Below, in pieces: positions 42,988 to 52,253 of a stretch of 64,000 nt of DNA. Location: assembly GCF_002161175.1 (NCBI RefSeq), contig NZ_NFMA01000009.1, positions 32,900 through 96,899 on the forward strand, in the 5' to 3' direction. The position numbers were made by a program, and so were the translations under genes. The stretch comes from Flavonifractor sp. An100 (GTDB taxonomy: Bacteria > Bacillota > Clostridia > Oscillospirales > Oscillospiraceae). Positions within the stretch are counted from its first letter, which is position 1; each line of letters opens with the position of its first letter. A model generated the notes under the pieces. That model had not been told where the DNA came from. It saw nothing but the letters and a program-made list of their open reading frames with translations, and did not search any database.

Positions 42988-44289
42988 TTAAGACAGCACC
43001 ACACAGCCGCCCTGAGGACGGATGTGGAGGATATGACATTTACCTGGACCAAGCAGCTGCTCCATACCCGCTTTAAAGGCGGAGAGCTTCTCATTGGGGA
43101 CAAAGGCCTGGATGGTCCCGGCAAAGCCTCCCCCGTGGACCCGGATGGCTCCAGTCCCGTCCAGCAGCTCCCGCCCAATGGCCAGCGCCACGGGAATGGC
43201 CTGCTGGGAGGGGTCCGCCACCGCCCAGGTATTCTGCAAATAGATGGCGGAGGAAATACCAGACTCATTTACCAGCTCCAGGAAGTGGGCAAAGTCCCCG
43301 TTCTCCAGGGCGTCCGCCTCCTCCACTGCCCGACGATCGTCATTGTAATAGTGCAAAGCCCGCAGAACTGCCCGGTCCCCACACCGCACCCGCAGGGAGG
43401 GGATGGCAGCACGGAACTCCTCCTCGGGGACATTCCGTAAAAATTGTTTGCCGAAGTGGGCGGCAACCGCCCCCATTTCCCGGGTAATATCAGCGTAGTC
43501 ATCGGTGAGGTCGGCATGGCAGGAGCCGGTGTCCACAATACACAGGGCATGGCCGGACTGGGAAAAATCATATTCCACCTTCCGTACCACCGGCGCCGTG
43601 GGATCAGCAAAGTCAATGGCCACTGCTCCGCCCACGGAGGAGCCCATCTGGTCCATCAGACCACAGGGCTTTCCAAAATAGACGTTCTCCGCATATTGCC
43701 CAATTTTAGCAATTTGAATGGGCGTAAGGGCCCCATCACAGAAGAAGTGATTGAGAATATTTCCCACCAGTACCTCATAGGCCGCTGAAGAGGAGAGCCC
43801 GGAACCGGACAGCACACTGGAGGTCACCCATGCGTCAAAACCGCCTACCTTGTACCCCAGCTCCTGAACCTTGGCTACCACGCCCCGTACCAGAGCGGCC
43901 GAGGTATTGCGCTCCTCCGCCCGGGGAAGCAGCTGATCCAAATCCACCTTCAAGGGAGGATAGCCTTCGGAAATCACCCGGATCATCCCCAGGCCGTTGG
44001 GCGCGGCACAAGAGAGCATGTCCAGGTCCACGCTGCCGCACAACACGCGGCCATGCTGGTGGTCGGTATGGTTGCCGCCGATCTCCGTGCGGCCCGGTCC
44101 GCTGAACAAAGCGGCCTGCGTTCCTTCTGCCGGTACAAAACTGATTTGAAACTCCTCGATCGCCCGAAGGGCACGGGCGCGGGCCGCCGCCAAGCTGCTG
44201 TCCGTCCCATCCAGGGCATACAGGCCAGCCAGCACCTGGTCACATTCCCCACTCGTCAGCGCGCGGCGCAGCTCTTCACAGGAACTCAT
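42988..44289 (-). CDS. galK: Galactokinase
   Basis: 433-residue GHMP kinase. A galactokinase signature variant FSGPGRTEIGGNHTDHQHGR (usual GRVNLIGEHTDY), ATP loop SSVLSGSGLSSSAAYEVLVG, and a C-terminal RVHGGGFAGTIQAFV. The asparagine in GNHTD and the extra N-terminal segment of about 60 residues are typical of a divergent Clostridial subgroup. First gene of the Leloir operon, with the repressor site in its promoter. Confidence 0.93.
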   Translation of the reverse strand: MSSCEELRRALTSGECDQVLAGLYALDGTDSSLAAARARALRAIEEFQISFVPAEGTQAALFSGPGRTEIGGNHTDHQHGRVLCGSVDLDMLSCAAPNGLGMIRVISEGYPPLKVDLDQLLPRAEERNTSAALVRGVVAKVQELGYKVGGFDAWVTSSVLSGSGLSSSAAYEVLVGNILNHFFCDGALTPIQIAKIGQYAENVYFGKPCGLMDQMGSSVGGAVAIDFADPTAPVVRKVEYDFSQSGHALCIVDTGSCHADLTDDYADITREMGAVAAHFGKQFLRNVPEEEFRAAIPSLRVRCGDRAVLRALHYYNDDRRAVEEADALENGDFAHFLELVNESGISSAIYLQNTWAVADPSQQAIPVALAIGRELLDGTGAIRVHGGGFAGTIQAFVPNEKLSAFKAGMEQLLGPGKCHILHIRPQGGCVVLS

Positions 44290-44324
44290 CACTCGTCACC
44301 TCATCCAATTTATTGGTTGTTCTT

Positions 44325-44353
44325 AGTATATTGAATTTTTAGTAAAAATTCAA
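44325..44353 (-). promoter_or_regulatory. galKET promoter with embedded repressor operator
   Basis: -35 TTGAAT (44348-44353), 17 bp spacer, -10 TATACT (44325-44330). A 23-bp perfect palindrome (44331-44353; arms TTGAATTTTTA around a central G) covers the -35 and the spacer. Its core ATTTTTA-N-TAAAAAT recurs upstream of the LacI-family gene. Binding there would block RNA polymerase. Confidence 0.85.
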
Positions 44354-44420
44354 CCACCATTTTTCCCTTTTTTAAACTTTGTAGCTGTGCACAGAAACAG
44401 CTTTCTCATTCTGTGGATTT

Positions 44421-45455
44421 TTACTCACATACCGGTCCGCTGCTGCTTCTCACCACCAGAGAGGGGGGCACGACCACCTTGATGGGCAGGGTCCGAAGGG
44501 GCTCCTTTCCCCCCGGACAGGCCCGGTCCGCCAACAGCCGAAGGGCGATCCGGGCCATCTCCTCCACGTGGGTGGACACAGAAGTCAGAGGTGGGTCCAC
44601 CAGAGCCGAGCGAGGAGTGTCGTTAAAGGAGACCACCGATATGGATTTGGGCACCGCCAATCCCGCCCCGTTCAACGCTCTCAGGGCACCAATGGCGCTC
44701 TCCTCGTTGGCGCACAAAAAGGCCGTAGGCGGCTTAGGGCCGGCTGCCAAAAATTCTCCCACCGCCTGCGCTGCTGCCTCTGCCTCCATGGGACAGTCCA
44801 GCAATAGGTCAAGGTCCAGCAATCCCCGTTCCTCCATCCGGCGCACGAACAGCTGCCGCCGCACCTCCGGCGCCCGCTGCCTGCGGTCGTCCAGCTTGTA
44901 AGCCGGACCGATGAAACCGATCCGCCGGTGTCCCAGTTCCATGAGATGCTCCAGCGCCAGAGAAATCCCCAGCTCATAGCCCAGAACCACCGAATCGAAA
45001 CGACTTTCAAAGGGTGAGGAGTCTAAAAATACCACATTGGGACTCAGAGCGGCCAACGATTCAATTTGAGCCGGAGTAAATAGTCCGATGGCCACAATCC
45101 CGTCCACGCCCTCCCCCTCTGGGGGCAAAAAGCCCTCTCCCCGGCTCTCAATGGCCAGACAGGTATACTTTTTATCCAAGCACCCCTGGCGGACAAAGCC
45201 GCTGAGATAGAGGTAATAGGGGTCGTCCAGCTGCTGAGCCGGGGTGAGCATCTCCGCCACTCCCACCCGAAGCACCCCCTTGGGCGTGCGGCCCCGCCGG
45301 CTCCGGGTGGCACTGTAGTTCAGCCGCCCTGCCTCCTCTAACACCTTCCGCCTGGCCTCCGGTGTTACTGACAGCGAGGGGTCTCCGCTGAGAATACGGG
45401 AAATGGTGGCCGGTGAATATCCGGTCCGATCTGCCAGTTCTTTTAGCGTGGCCAC
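44421..45455 (-). CDS. galR: LacI/GalR family transcriptional repressor
   Basis: 344 residues. N-terminal LacI helix-turn-helix (TLKELADRTGYSPATISRIL), hinge, and periplasmic-binding-like sensor domain (VDGIVAIGLFTPAQIESLAA, IGFIGPAYKLDDRRQRAPEV). GTG start behind GGAGGG. Upstream of galK in the same direction, with matching operators at both promoters, so it probably represses galKET and itself and responds to galactose or a derivative. Effector is inference. Confidence 0.9.
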   Translation of the reverse strand: MATLKELADRTGYSPATISRILSGDPSLSVTPEARRKVLEEAGRLNYSATRSRRGRTPKGVLRVGVAEMLTPAQQLDDPYYLYLSGFVRQGCLDKKYTCLAIESRGEGFLPPEGEGVDGIVAIGLFTPAQIESLAALSPNVVFLDSSPFESRFDSVVLGYELGISLALEHLMELGHRRIGFIGPAYKLDDRRQRAPEVRRQLFVRRMEERGLLDLDLLLDCPMEAEAAAQAVGEFLAAGPKPPTAFLCANEESAIGALRALNGAGLAVPKSISVVSFNDTPRSALVDPPLTSVSTHVEEMARIALRLLADRACPGGKEPLRTLPIKVVVPPSLVVRSSSGPVCE

Positions 45456-45470
45456 GTTTATCCCTCCATA

Positions 45471-45514
45471 ATTTTTACTAAAAATAAGATACCATACCCC
45501 CGTTCATTTGGCAA
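45471..45514 (-). promoter_or_regulatory. galR promoter and second operator copy
   Basis: -35 TTGCCA (45509-45514), 17 bp spacer, -10 TATCTT (45486-45491). A 15-bp perfect palindrome ATTTTTA-C-TAAAAAT (45471-45485) abuts the -10 and covers the start point, indicating autoregulation. Confidence 0.8.
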
Positions 45515-45533
45515 GGGGACTGCCGGGTTTTCT

Positions 45534-45562
45534 TTGCCTTTTTCCCCCTAATCTGGTACACT
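45534..45562 (+). promoter_or_regulatory. Sigma-A promoter for galM
   Basis: -35 TTGCCT (45534-45539), 17 bp spacer, -10 TACACT (45557-45562). No operator copy overlaps it directly, but the galR operator is about 50 bp away. Confidence 0.65.
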
Positions 45563-45595
45563 AGGTTTATCTGATCATTCAAAGGAGGTTTCTCC

Positions 45596-46639
45596 ATGCA
45601 GCCTTCCAAACGCCCCTTCGGCACCACCCGTTCAGGCGAACCGGTGGACCTGCTCACTCTGGACAATGGCCAGCTTTCCTGCCAAATTCTTACCTTCGGC
45701 GCCACACTACGCACCTTATCTGTTCCCGACCGAAACGGAGTTAAACGGGATGTGGTACTGGGATATGACACGCTCCAAGAATACGAGACCCAGGACGGTT
45801 ACCTGGGCGCCGTCGTAGGACGATACGCCAACCGCATTGCGGGCGGAAAATTTTCCCTTCACAACAAGGAATACACCCTGGCCTGCAACAATGGCCCCAA
45901 CCACCTCCACGGAGGCGTGGTCGGCTTCTCCTACCGGGTTTGGACGGTAGAGGAACTAACCCCCCAGCGGGCCGTTCTCTCCCTGACCAGTCCAGACGGG
46001 GAGGAGGGCTATCCCGGCCGCCTTCAGGTCCAAGTGACTTACCAGTTAGTGGGAGCCTCGCTGAACCTGCGCTATCGGAGCACCTGCGACCAGGATACCT
46101 TCTGCAACCTGACCAACCACGCCTATTTTAACCTGGAGGGCCAGGGCTCGGGTTCCGCACTGGATCAGGAGCTGACCCTGTTTGCCCAGGCATACACCCC
46201 CGCTGATGCGGTCAGTATCCCCACGGGAGTCATCGCTTCGGTGGAAGGAACTCCTATGGATCTGCGCAAGGCCACTCCACTTGGTGCCCATATTGATGAG
46301 CCCTTCCAGCAGTTGGAGTTTGGCAAGGGCTACGACCACAACTTTGTTGTGGATGGTCCCGTTGGCACCCTGCGCCCCGCCGCCATCGCCCACGCCCCCC
46401 AGTCTGGGATCACCATGAAGACGGAGACCACTCTGCCAGGCATCCAGCTCTATACCGCCAACTTTCTGGACAGCGGACGGCCCGGCAAGGACGGCGCCGT
46501 CTATGGTCCCCGGTACGCCTTCTGTCTGGAAACTCAGTTTTTCCCCGATTCCCCCAACCATCCCAACTTCCCCTCCTGTTTGCTCCCTGCCGGGACCGTT
46601 CGTGAGGACATCACCCGTTTTTCCTTTTCCATCGATTAG
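45596..46639 (+). CDS. galM: Aldose 1-epimerase (galactose mutarotase)
   Basis: 347 residues. It has PNHLHGGVVGFSYRVW and SPDGEEGYPG, NLTNHAYFNLEGQGSG with catalytic histidine, GKGYDHNFVVDG and LETQFFPDSPNHPNFPS with the catalytic Glu. Interconverts galactose anomers for GalK. AAAGGAGG precedes the ATG. Divergent from galR. Confidence 0.95.
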   Translation: MQPSKRPFGTTRSGEPVDLLTLDNGQLSCQILTFGATLRTLSVPDRNGVKRDVVLGYDTLQEYETQDGYLGAVVGRYANRIAGGKFSLHNKEYTLACNNGPNHLHGGVVGFSYRVWTVEELTPQRAVLSLTSPDGEEGYPGRLQVQVTYQLVGASLNLRYRSTCDQDTFCNLTNHAYFNLEGQGSGSALDQELTLFAQAYTPADAVSIPTGVIASVEGTPMDLRKATPLGAHIDEPFQQLEFGKGYDHNFVVDGPVGTLRPAAIAHAPQSGITMKTETTLPGIQLYTANFLDSGRPGKDGAVYGPRYAFCLETQFFPDSPNHPNFPSCLLPAGTVREDITRFSFSID

Positions 46640-46652
46640 AACAATTAAACAA

Positions 46653-46690
46653 CAGGCCCCACGGGAAATCCCGTGGGGCCTGCTTCTTTT
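46653..46690. terminator. Bidirectional terminator between galM and the sugar-binding lipoprotein gene
   Basis: CAGGCCCCACGGG / CCCGTGGGGCCTG stem with AAAT loop and T-rich tail on the plus strand; also the only terminator for the convergent minus-strand operon. Confidence 0.85.
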
Positions 46691-46691
46691 T

Positions 46692-47768
46692 CTATGGCTG
46701 ATATCCCTCCAAAAAGTCACTCAGATTATTTTGGGTTACCTTTTGATAGGGCAGCCAAACATAGTGTCCATCTTCCAAACCTACCGCCTGCTCCGGGTCC
46801 TCCTCCTTGACCAGCGCTAGCATTAAATCCAACATGGCACGGGAGATCCCTTGGGCATCATTGAGCACCGTTCCATACAGAGTTCCCTCTTTGACTGCTT
46901 CCAGCGCCGGGGCGGTGGCATCCACTCCCACAATTAACGGTAGCTCTGCCCCTGCCTCTTGAAAGGCATCGATGGCCCCCAAGGCCATATCATCATTGTT
47001 GGCAAACAGCACCTCAAGGCTGGGGCCAAATTCCTCCAGCCATTGGCTAACCTTCTCCGACGCCTGCCCTCGGTTCCAATTGGCGGTATCACTGACCACC
47101 TTTTCCACCTCTACCCCGGCATCCGAGAGTACCTTTACGGAATATTCGGTCCGCAGCAAGGCGTCTTGATGGCCCGGTTCTCCTTCCAGCATCCCGTACT
47201 GGAGTATTCCATCTCCATTCCGGTCCAACGTCTGCCGCTTCTGCAGCCACGCGTCCAGCACCAGCTGTCCCTGTAGGATCCCGCCCTCTTCCGCTCGGGC
47301 TCCTACATAATAAATTTGATCCCAGCGCTGAATATCTTCGGCCACTGGCTGGCGGTTGAAAAAGATCAGAGGCACCCCCGCCTCCTGGGCCTTATCGATC
47401 AGCACCGCCGCCGCCGTACGGTCCACAATATTTACGCACAGCATATCATAGCCACGGCTTAAAAATTGATCGATCTGGTCCATCTGGGTGGTTTGATTGC
47501 TGCGGCCATCCGCAACGGACAGGTTGATTTTTAATCCCTCTTCCCCTTCAGTCTCCTGGACCGCACGTTCCAGGTCCTGGACCACGGTAGAGATAAAGGT
47601 ATCACTTTGATCGTACAAGGCCACTCCCACCCGGAGCGTCCCCTTCTCCCCGCTGCCGGAAGAACCGCATCCAGCTAACAACCCCACGCACAGCACGGCT
47701 GTCAGGAAAAGTGATCTTCCCCATCCTTTATGTGACCGGGAAGAGTAATTTTTGATTTTCCGGATCAT
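46692..47768 (-). CDS. MglB-like galactose/glucose-binding lipoprotein (sensor operon)
   Basis: 358 residues. Signal peptide with lipobox LLAGC. The body follows E. coli galactose/glucose-binding protein: LRVGVALYDQSDTFIS, a calcium loop DRNGDGILQYGMLEGEPGH, and LFANNDDMALGAIDAF. GGGGAGG precedes ATG 47768. It overlaps the upstream gene by 41 bases and is the last gene of the kinase/regulator transcript rather than of mglBAC, which suggests a role in presenting sugar to the sensor. A spare transport receptor is the alternative. Confidence 0.85.
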   Translation of the reverse strand: MIRKIKNYSSRSHKGWGRSLFLTAVLCVGLLAGCGSSGSGEKGTLRVGVALYDQSDTFISTVVQDLERAVQETEGEEGLKINLSVADGRSNQTTQMDQIDQFLSRGYDMLCVNIVDRTAAAVLIDKAQEAGVPLIFFNRQPVAEDIQRWDQIYYVGARAEEGGILQGQLVLDAWLQKRQTLDRNGDGILQYGMLEGEPGHQDALLRTEYSVKVLSDAGVEVEKVVSDTANWNRGQASEKVSQWLEEFGPSLEVLFANNDDMALGAIDAFQEAGAELPLIVGVDATAPALEAVKEGTLYGTVLNDAQGISRAMLDLMLALVKEEDPEQAVGLEDGHYVWLPYQKVTQNNLSDFLEGYQP

Positions 47769-48681
47769 AGATATCCTCCCCTCGTACCACAAAGAAGGGC
47801 AATTGCTCTGCATCTGCCGCCTCTCCCCGTGCCAAATGGATGGCGCTCTCCGCCGCCACATAGCCGGCTGCATAATCGCTGACGGCTGCCACGGCCGCCA
47901 CATCTCCCCGCTCCAGCCCGGCAATCACTCGGGCACTGATTCCAACTCCGTAGAGCGGCTGAGGCAATGTTCCGTTTTCCTTGGCGTATACAGCCTGTTC
48001 GGTGGCCGCCGATTCGAAGGCCATGATCTGCACCGCGCCCGTCTCTTCTACCAGCGGGCTCAGCACATGGGGCAGGGCCCCAGGAGAAGCAATCCGGCTT
48101 TCCACCGGTACCCCATTCTCCTCCAGCTCTGCTTTAGCGGCCTGTAGGCGCTGGGATACGCCGGTACTGCTTCCTCCGGTATCCAGCAGCAGGACCACCC
48201 CCTGTGTCCAATCCTCCAAAACTACCTGTGCCAACGCACGCCCCAATTCTTCATTGTCCGGGCCCACGATGGCATCTGCCCCCTCCATCCAGGATTCCAT
48301 ACACACTAGAGGACAGGGATCCGCAACATCCTTCCACTGCTCTGTCAGGTTCTGAGGGTCCGCCGGCACTACAACCAGTGCTCCGGCCCCTCCTTCCACC
48401 TCGCGCCGCAGCAGATTTGCCTGCTCCTGGCTATCATTGGCTTTGGACAGGGTCAGGAACCGAAGCTCCGCTCCCAAATCTCCCGCCGCCGCCTCCATTC
48501 CAAGGCGGACATTCGACCATAATGTACTGTCTGACTCCCGGATGACCACCGACAGCTCCATCAAAGACGCCATTCGGTCCTGATGGGGCAATTGGGGCAG
48601 GACGACACTCAAAACCACGGCCGCACCCAGAATCACCAGAATGACCAGCTGGATCATGTCATTTCGCCGCTGCTTTTTCAT
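47728..48681 (-). CDS. Membrane-anchored sugar-binding-like sensor protein
   Basis: 317 residues. A single N-terminal membrane helix (about 10-28, LVILVILGAAVVLSVVL) with no lipobox or clear cleavage site, then a periplasmic-binding-protein domain (LSVVIRESDSTLWSNVRLG, GALVVVPADPQNLTEQW, DAIVGPDNEELGRALAQVV). It overlaps the kinase stop as ATGA, so they are made together. The layout equals that of the XylFII-LytS-YesN type three-component sensors known from Clostridium, in which an anchored binding protein drives the kinase. No calcium loop of MglB is visible, so its ligand may differ. Confidence 0.8.
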   Translation of the reverse strand: MKKQRRNDMIQLVILVILGAAVVLSVVLPQLPHQDRMASLMELSVVIRESDSTLWSNVRLGMEAAAGDLGAELRFLTLSKANDSQEQANLLRREVEGGAGALVVVPADPQNLTEQWKDVADPCPLVCMESWMEGADAIVGPDNEELGRALAQVVLEDWTQGVVLLLDTGGSSTGVSQRLQAAKAELEENGVPVESRIASPGALPHVLSPLVEETGAVQIMAFESAATEQAVYAKENGTLPQPLYGVGISARVIAGLERGDVAAVAAVSDYAAGYVAAESAIHLARGEAADAEQLPFFVVRGEDIYDPENQKLLFPVT

Positions 48682-50525
48682 GTCCTCTCCTCCCTCTGGT
48701 ACTGAGCCGCCTGCTCTTCCTCCAGCGCAGGCAGTCGAATCCGAACCGTAGTTCCCTCATCCGGCTCACTGAAAATGGTCAAGCCGTACGCAGTCCCAAA
48801 GGTAAGCCGGATTCGGCGGTGGACATTGCGCACACCAATACCCGACCCGGTAGTCCGCACATCCGGACGGTTCTCATCCAGCAGAGAGGCTGCTACCTCC
48901 GGACGCATACCTAAACCGTTATCCGATACGTCGATCACCAGGTCCTCGCCTTCCCGCCGGGCCTCCACGGTGATCTGCCCGTCATCCTCTGCCGAAGCCA
49001 TGCCGTGGTAAATGGCATTCTCCAAAATGGGCTGGACGATCAGTTTGAGGGAATATAGTCCTTCCGTGCCAGGCTGGGCGGTAATTTGAGTAGTGAATTT
49101 ATTCTTATAACGAATCTGCTGGATGGTCATATAGTGCCGGGCATGCTCCAACTCATCACTCAGCGGAATCAGGCTCTTCCCTCGGCTCAAGGCAATACGG
49201 AACAGGCGGGCCAGGGACGTGACCATTTGAATGGCCTCCTCATACCGCCCTGCCTCCGTCATCCAGATGACCGAATCCAAGGTATTGTAGAGGAAATGAG
49301 GATTGATCTGAGACTGAAGCACTTCCAGCTCGCTGCGCCGCTTTTGCCTCTCCTGCTGAATAATATCATCCATCAGATGCCGCATGGTGGAGACCATGGA
49401 ACGTACGGAATGGCTCAGCCGCTGTACCTCATAGCAGCCGCCCTCCTCAATCTCCACATTCTCCTTTCCGGCCTCCAGCTCTTTAATGGACTGCTCCAGG
49501 CGGCGTATTGGGTCGGAAATATGGGCAGAAATTCGGAAATTCAAAAAGGACATGAGGAAAATAGAGAACAGCAACAGCGACAGGCCAAACAGCAGCGCCT
49601 GCTGGGAACTCCCCGTCACCCGCTCTGCCGGCACCACGCCAACCAGTTTCCAGCCGGTATAACCCACCGTTTTTACCGTCACCTGCCGGCGTTGCCCCTG
49701 GAAGGTCTCTGTATAGGTGCCATCTCGATAGGTGGCGGCTTTCTGGTTATTCTCCTGGGCCAGACCGGCGTAAATCAGCTGCTGGCGGGGATGGTATATG
49801 AGCTCTCCGCTACCATCAATCAGGTACAGATACCCTCCATTGAACAGCTCCACATCCTGGCATACTTGTTCAATGCCCGCGAAATTCATATCCACCAGTA
49901 AAACGCCGCCCTCTGTGGTCCCGCCCCTGGTGAGCTGTACATGGCGGCTGAGAGAGACCACCCAGCGATACCGGTTATCCGGGTCCTCAAACAGCCGTTG
50001 AACATGAGGGGTTGAAAAGTGCAGGTTTTCCATCTTTTCCATGGCCGACAAAAACCAGCCCTGTTTCTCCGGCTGAGCAGATGTCTTCAATGTGGACACA
50101 GGGGCCGCGGACACCAACTCCCCCTCCCAGTCAAATACGGCGATGGAAACCAGAGCATCCCGGTTCTCTTCATAGAGCAAATTCATTCCATCCATCAAAG
50201 AGCCATTGGTCAAATCCGTATATTTGATGACGCGGTAATACATGGTATCGGAAATCCGCATCATCCGCCGCAAATAGCTGTCCAAATTCAGGTTCACCTG
50301 GTACAAGACCCGCTGGCTATTTTCTTGGGTCAGCCGCGCTGTGGTATTGGAAAAGCTCAGGAACAGGCTTAGGCCCATACCAATCATCCCTACCACTGCT
50401 ACCGTGGTGAAGGACAGGGATATCACCATTTGGATGCTCATGGTCCGATAACACTGGGCCAGCCGTCCGGCCAGGTCTTTGAGAACAGTTCGCACCCTGC
50501 CCTCCCCCTTCCAAAATCCACTCAC
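48678..50525 (-). CDS. YesM-type sensor histidine kinase
   Basis: 615 residues. Membrane helix about 32-57, extracytoplasmic Cache-like sensor (about 58-300), second helix (about 308-330), HAMP (ISDPIRRLEQSIKELEAGKE), then a His_kinase domain with the phospho-acceptor in LQSQINPHFLYNTLDSVIWM. ATPase boxes: QPILENAIYHG, DVSDNGLGM and GSGIGVRNV. GTG start overlapping the regulator stop (GTGA). Confidence 0.94.
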   Translation of the reverse strand: MSGFWKGEGRVRTVLKDLAGRLAQCYRTMSIQMVISLSFTTVAVVGMIGMGLSLFLSFSNTTARLTQENSQRVLYQVNLNLDSYLRRMMRISDTMYYRVIKYTDLTNGSLMDGMNLLYEENRDALVSIAVFDWEGELVSAAPVSTLKTSAQPEKQGWFLSAMEKMENLHFSTPHVQRLFEDPDNRYRWVVSLSRHVQLTRGGTTEGGVLLVDMNFAGIEQVCQDVELFNGGYLYLIDGSGELIYHPRQQLIYAGLAQENNQKAATYRDGTYTETFQGQRRQVTVKTVGYTGWKLVGVVPAERVTGSSQQALLFGLSLLLFSIFLMSFLNFRISAHISDPIRRLEQSIKELEAGKENVEIEEGGCYEVQRLSHSVRSMVSTMRHLMDDIIQQERQKRRSELEVLQSQINPHFLYNTLDSVIWMTEAGRYEEAIQMVTSLARLFRIALSRGKSLIPLSDELEHARHYMTIQQIRYKNKFTTQITAQPGTEGLYSLKLIVQPILENAIYHGMASAEDDGQITVEARREGEDLVIDVSDNGLGMRPEVAASLLDENRPDVRTTGSGIGVRNVHRRIRLTFGTAYGLTIFSEPDEGTTVRIRLPALEEEQAAQYQREERT

Positions 50526-52129
50526 CGCCCCCGTCCTCCCCGGAATTTAGAGGGGGTCACACCAAAATGGCGCTTAAACACATAGCTGAAATAGTTTGGG
50601 TCCGTATATCCCGTCTGCTCCGCAATCAAATAGGTCTTCTCATCCGTCTCCCGCAGCAGCTGAGCGGCCCGGTCCATACGCTGCTCCGTCACATAGGCGG
50701 TAAAGCTCATCCCAGTTTCCCGCTTAAACAGGGTGGAAAAATAGGTGGGAGACAGATGGAGATGGGTACACAAGCTCTCTACACTCAGATCACTGTCCGC
50801 ATAGTGTACCGCAATAAATTCCTTGGCCCGCTCCACGGTCTTCCAGGCTGAATCACTCCGCTGTCGCCCCAAAACCTCCCACAGCTTTAAGCAGCAGCCC
50901 TCCAGCCATCCCTCCAGGTCGTCCAGCGAGCGAAAGTCGTTGATGGATACCACACCGGTAAATCCGGGACCAAAGACATCCTCCACTTCCGCCCCGCCGG
51001 TCCGGGCTAACCGAATGAGGCTGGTCACCATCTCCAGGAAAAACAGGTGGCATTGGGACAACGATAACCTCTTTTCCCGTACCCGATCCATCAGTCCTCC
51101 AATCACCTGCTTGACCTGGCTGACGCTGCCCAGCTTCACTGCCGCCCAGAGCTCCCGCTGGTCCTCCTCTTCAAAGGGGAGCCGTGCGGAGTGGTCGGGC
51201 TCCAGGTCGCCGATGTAGATGATGTGCTCTCCTCCCATCAGCACCCGGTATTCCAACGCCGCCCGTGCTCCCTCCGCCGAGGCATACAACTCCTCCGGTC
51301 CGCCGCAGGGCAGTCCCACTCCTAAGGTCAGTGTGATTCCCAACAAGCTGTGTGTCAGGGCACAGACCCGCTCCAGTTCCTCCAACAACGGATAAATCTG
51401 GTCCTGCTGCTTTAAATAGACCAGCAGGGCCACCGCGTCGTTATACAAGATCGACCGCACTGCGCACCCTTCCATCTGGAAGTGCTCCTGAAAAAAGTCC
51501 CGGACAGACAACAGCAACAGCTCGTCCCGCTCCGCTTCCTCACTCTCCCCGGGCAGGTCCACATGCACCAAGACAGCCGTCCAAATGCCCTCCGGCAGTT
51601 CCAGCTCATAACGGGCCGCGCGGTCCTGAATCTGGTCGGGCTTCAGCCGCCCGTCCAGCAGCCGGGTATAGAACAGCTCCCGCAGCACCGGCAGACTCTC
51701 CTCATACCGGCGGCGAAGCGCCTCCATATCTCTGCGCTCCATCCTCTGCTGCTCCAGCTGCTCCCGCAGGCGAGTCAAAACTCCATTGAGTTCCGGCGCG
51801 TTGATGGGCTTCATAATGTACTCCGACACTCCCATACCCACCGCCTGACGGGCATATTCAAAATCGTCAAAGCCGGAGAAGACCACCATTTTGGCCGCGG
51901 GCAGGGACTGTTTCAGGCGCCGGCAGAGCTCCAGGCCGTCCATAAAGGGCATTTTAATGTCGGTGAGTACCACATCCGGCCGCAGCTGTTCCGCCAGTTC
52001 CAGTGCCTCCGCCCCGTTTTCTGCCTCTCCCACCAGGAAAAAGCCCAGGCTTTCCCAATCAATTTTGCGGCTGATTCCGACCCGGATCTCTTCCTCGTCG
52101 TCCGCCAACAGCACTCGATAGCGCTCCAT
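50522..52129 (-). CDS. YesN-type response regulator with AraC DNA-binding domain
   Basis: 535 residues. Receiver domain (about 1-120) with acidic DDEEE, phospho-site in DVVLTDIKMPFMDG, and Lys in EYIMKPINAPEL; a long middle domain; a C-terminal AraC helix-turn-helix pair (SVESLCTHLHLSPTYFSTLF, IAEQTGYTDPNYFSYVF). AGGAGG precedes ATG 52129. Likely activates mglBAC, the adjacent separate operon; this is inference from position. Confidence 0.94.
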   Translation of the reverse strand: MERYRVLLADDEEEIRVGISRKIDWESLGFFLVGEAENGAEALELAEQLRPDVVLTDIKMPFMDGLELCRRLKQSLPAAKMVVFSGFDDFEYARQAVGMGVSEYIMKPINAPELNGVLTRLREQLEQQRMERRDMEALRRRYEESLPVLRELFYTRLLDGRLKPDQIQDRAARYELELPEGIWTAVLVHVDLPGESEEAERDELLLLSVRDFFQEHFQMEGCAVRSILYNDAVALLVYLKQQDQIYPLLEELERVCALTHSLLGITLTLGVGLPCGGPEELYASAEGARAALEYRVLMGGEHIIYIGDLEPDHSARLPFEEEDQRELWAAVKLGSVSQVKQVIGGLMDRVREKRLSLSQCHLFFLEMVTSLIRLARTGGAEVEDVFGPGFTGVVSINDFRSLDDLEGWLEGCCLKLWEVLGRQRSDSAWKTVERAKEFIAVHYADSDLSVESLCTHLHLSPTYFSTLFKRETGMSFTAYVTEQRMDRAAQLLRETDEKTYLIAEQTGYTDPNYFSYVFKRHFGVTPSKFRGGRGR

Positions 52130-52152
52130 GACAGTCCCTCCTTTTACCATGC

Positions 52153-52158
52153 AGTATA
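52153..52158 (-). promoter_or_regulatory. -10 box of the sensor operon
   Basis: TATACT, 24 bases before the regulator start; the -35 region (TTTCAA, 17 bp away) is poor. Lies after the mglC terminator, so the sensor genes can be expressed apart from mglBAC. Confidence 0.5.
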
Positions 52159-52179
52159 CCACAATGGTCTCTATTTTGA

Positions 52180-52221
52180 AAATAAAAATGGCGTCCATCC
52201 GCCAAAGGGCGGACGGACGCC
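52180..52221 (-). terminator. Intrinsic terminator after mglC
   Basis: GGCGTCCGTCCGCC / GGCGGATGGACGCC (14 bp with G-U pairs), CTTT loop, then ATTTTTATTTTC. It separates mglBAC from the sensor operon. Confidence 0.88.
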
Positions 52222-52253
52222 AGAGTGGTTGGTCACGTCAGAATAATCTGCTC

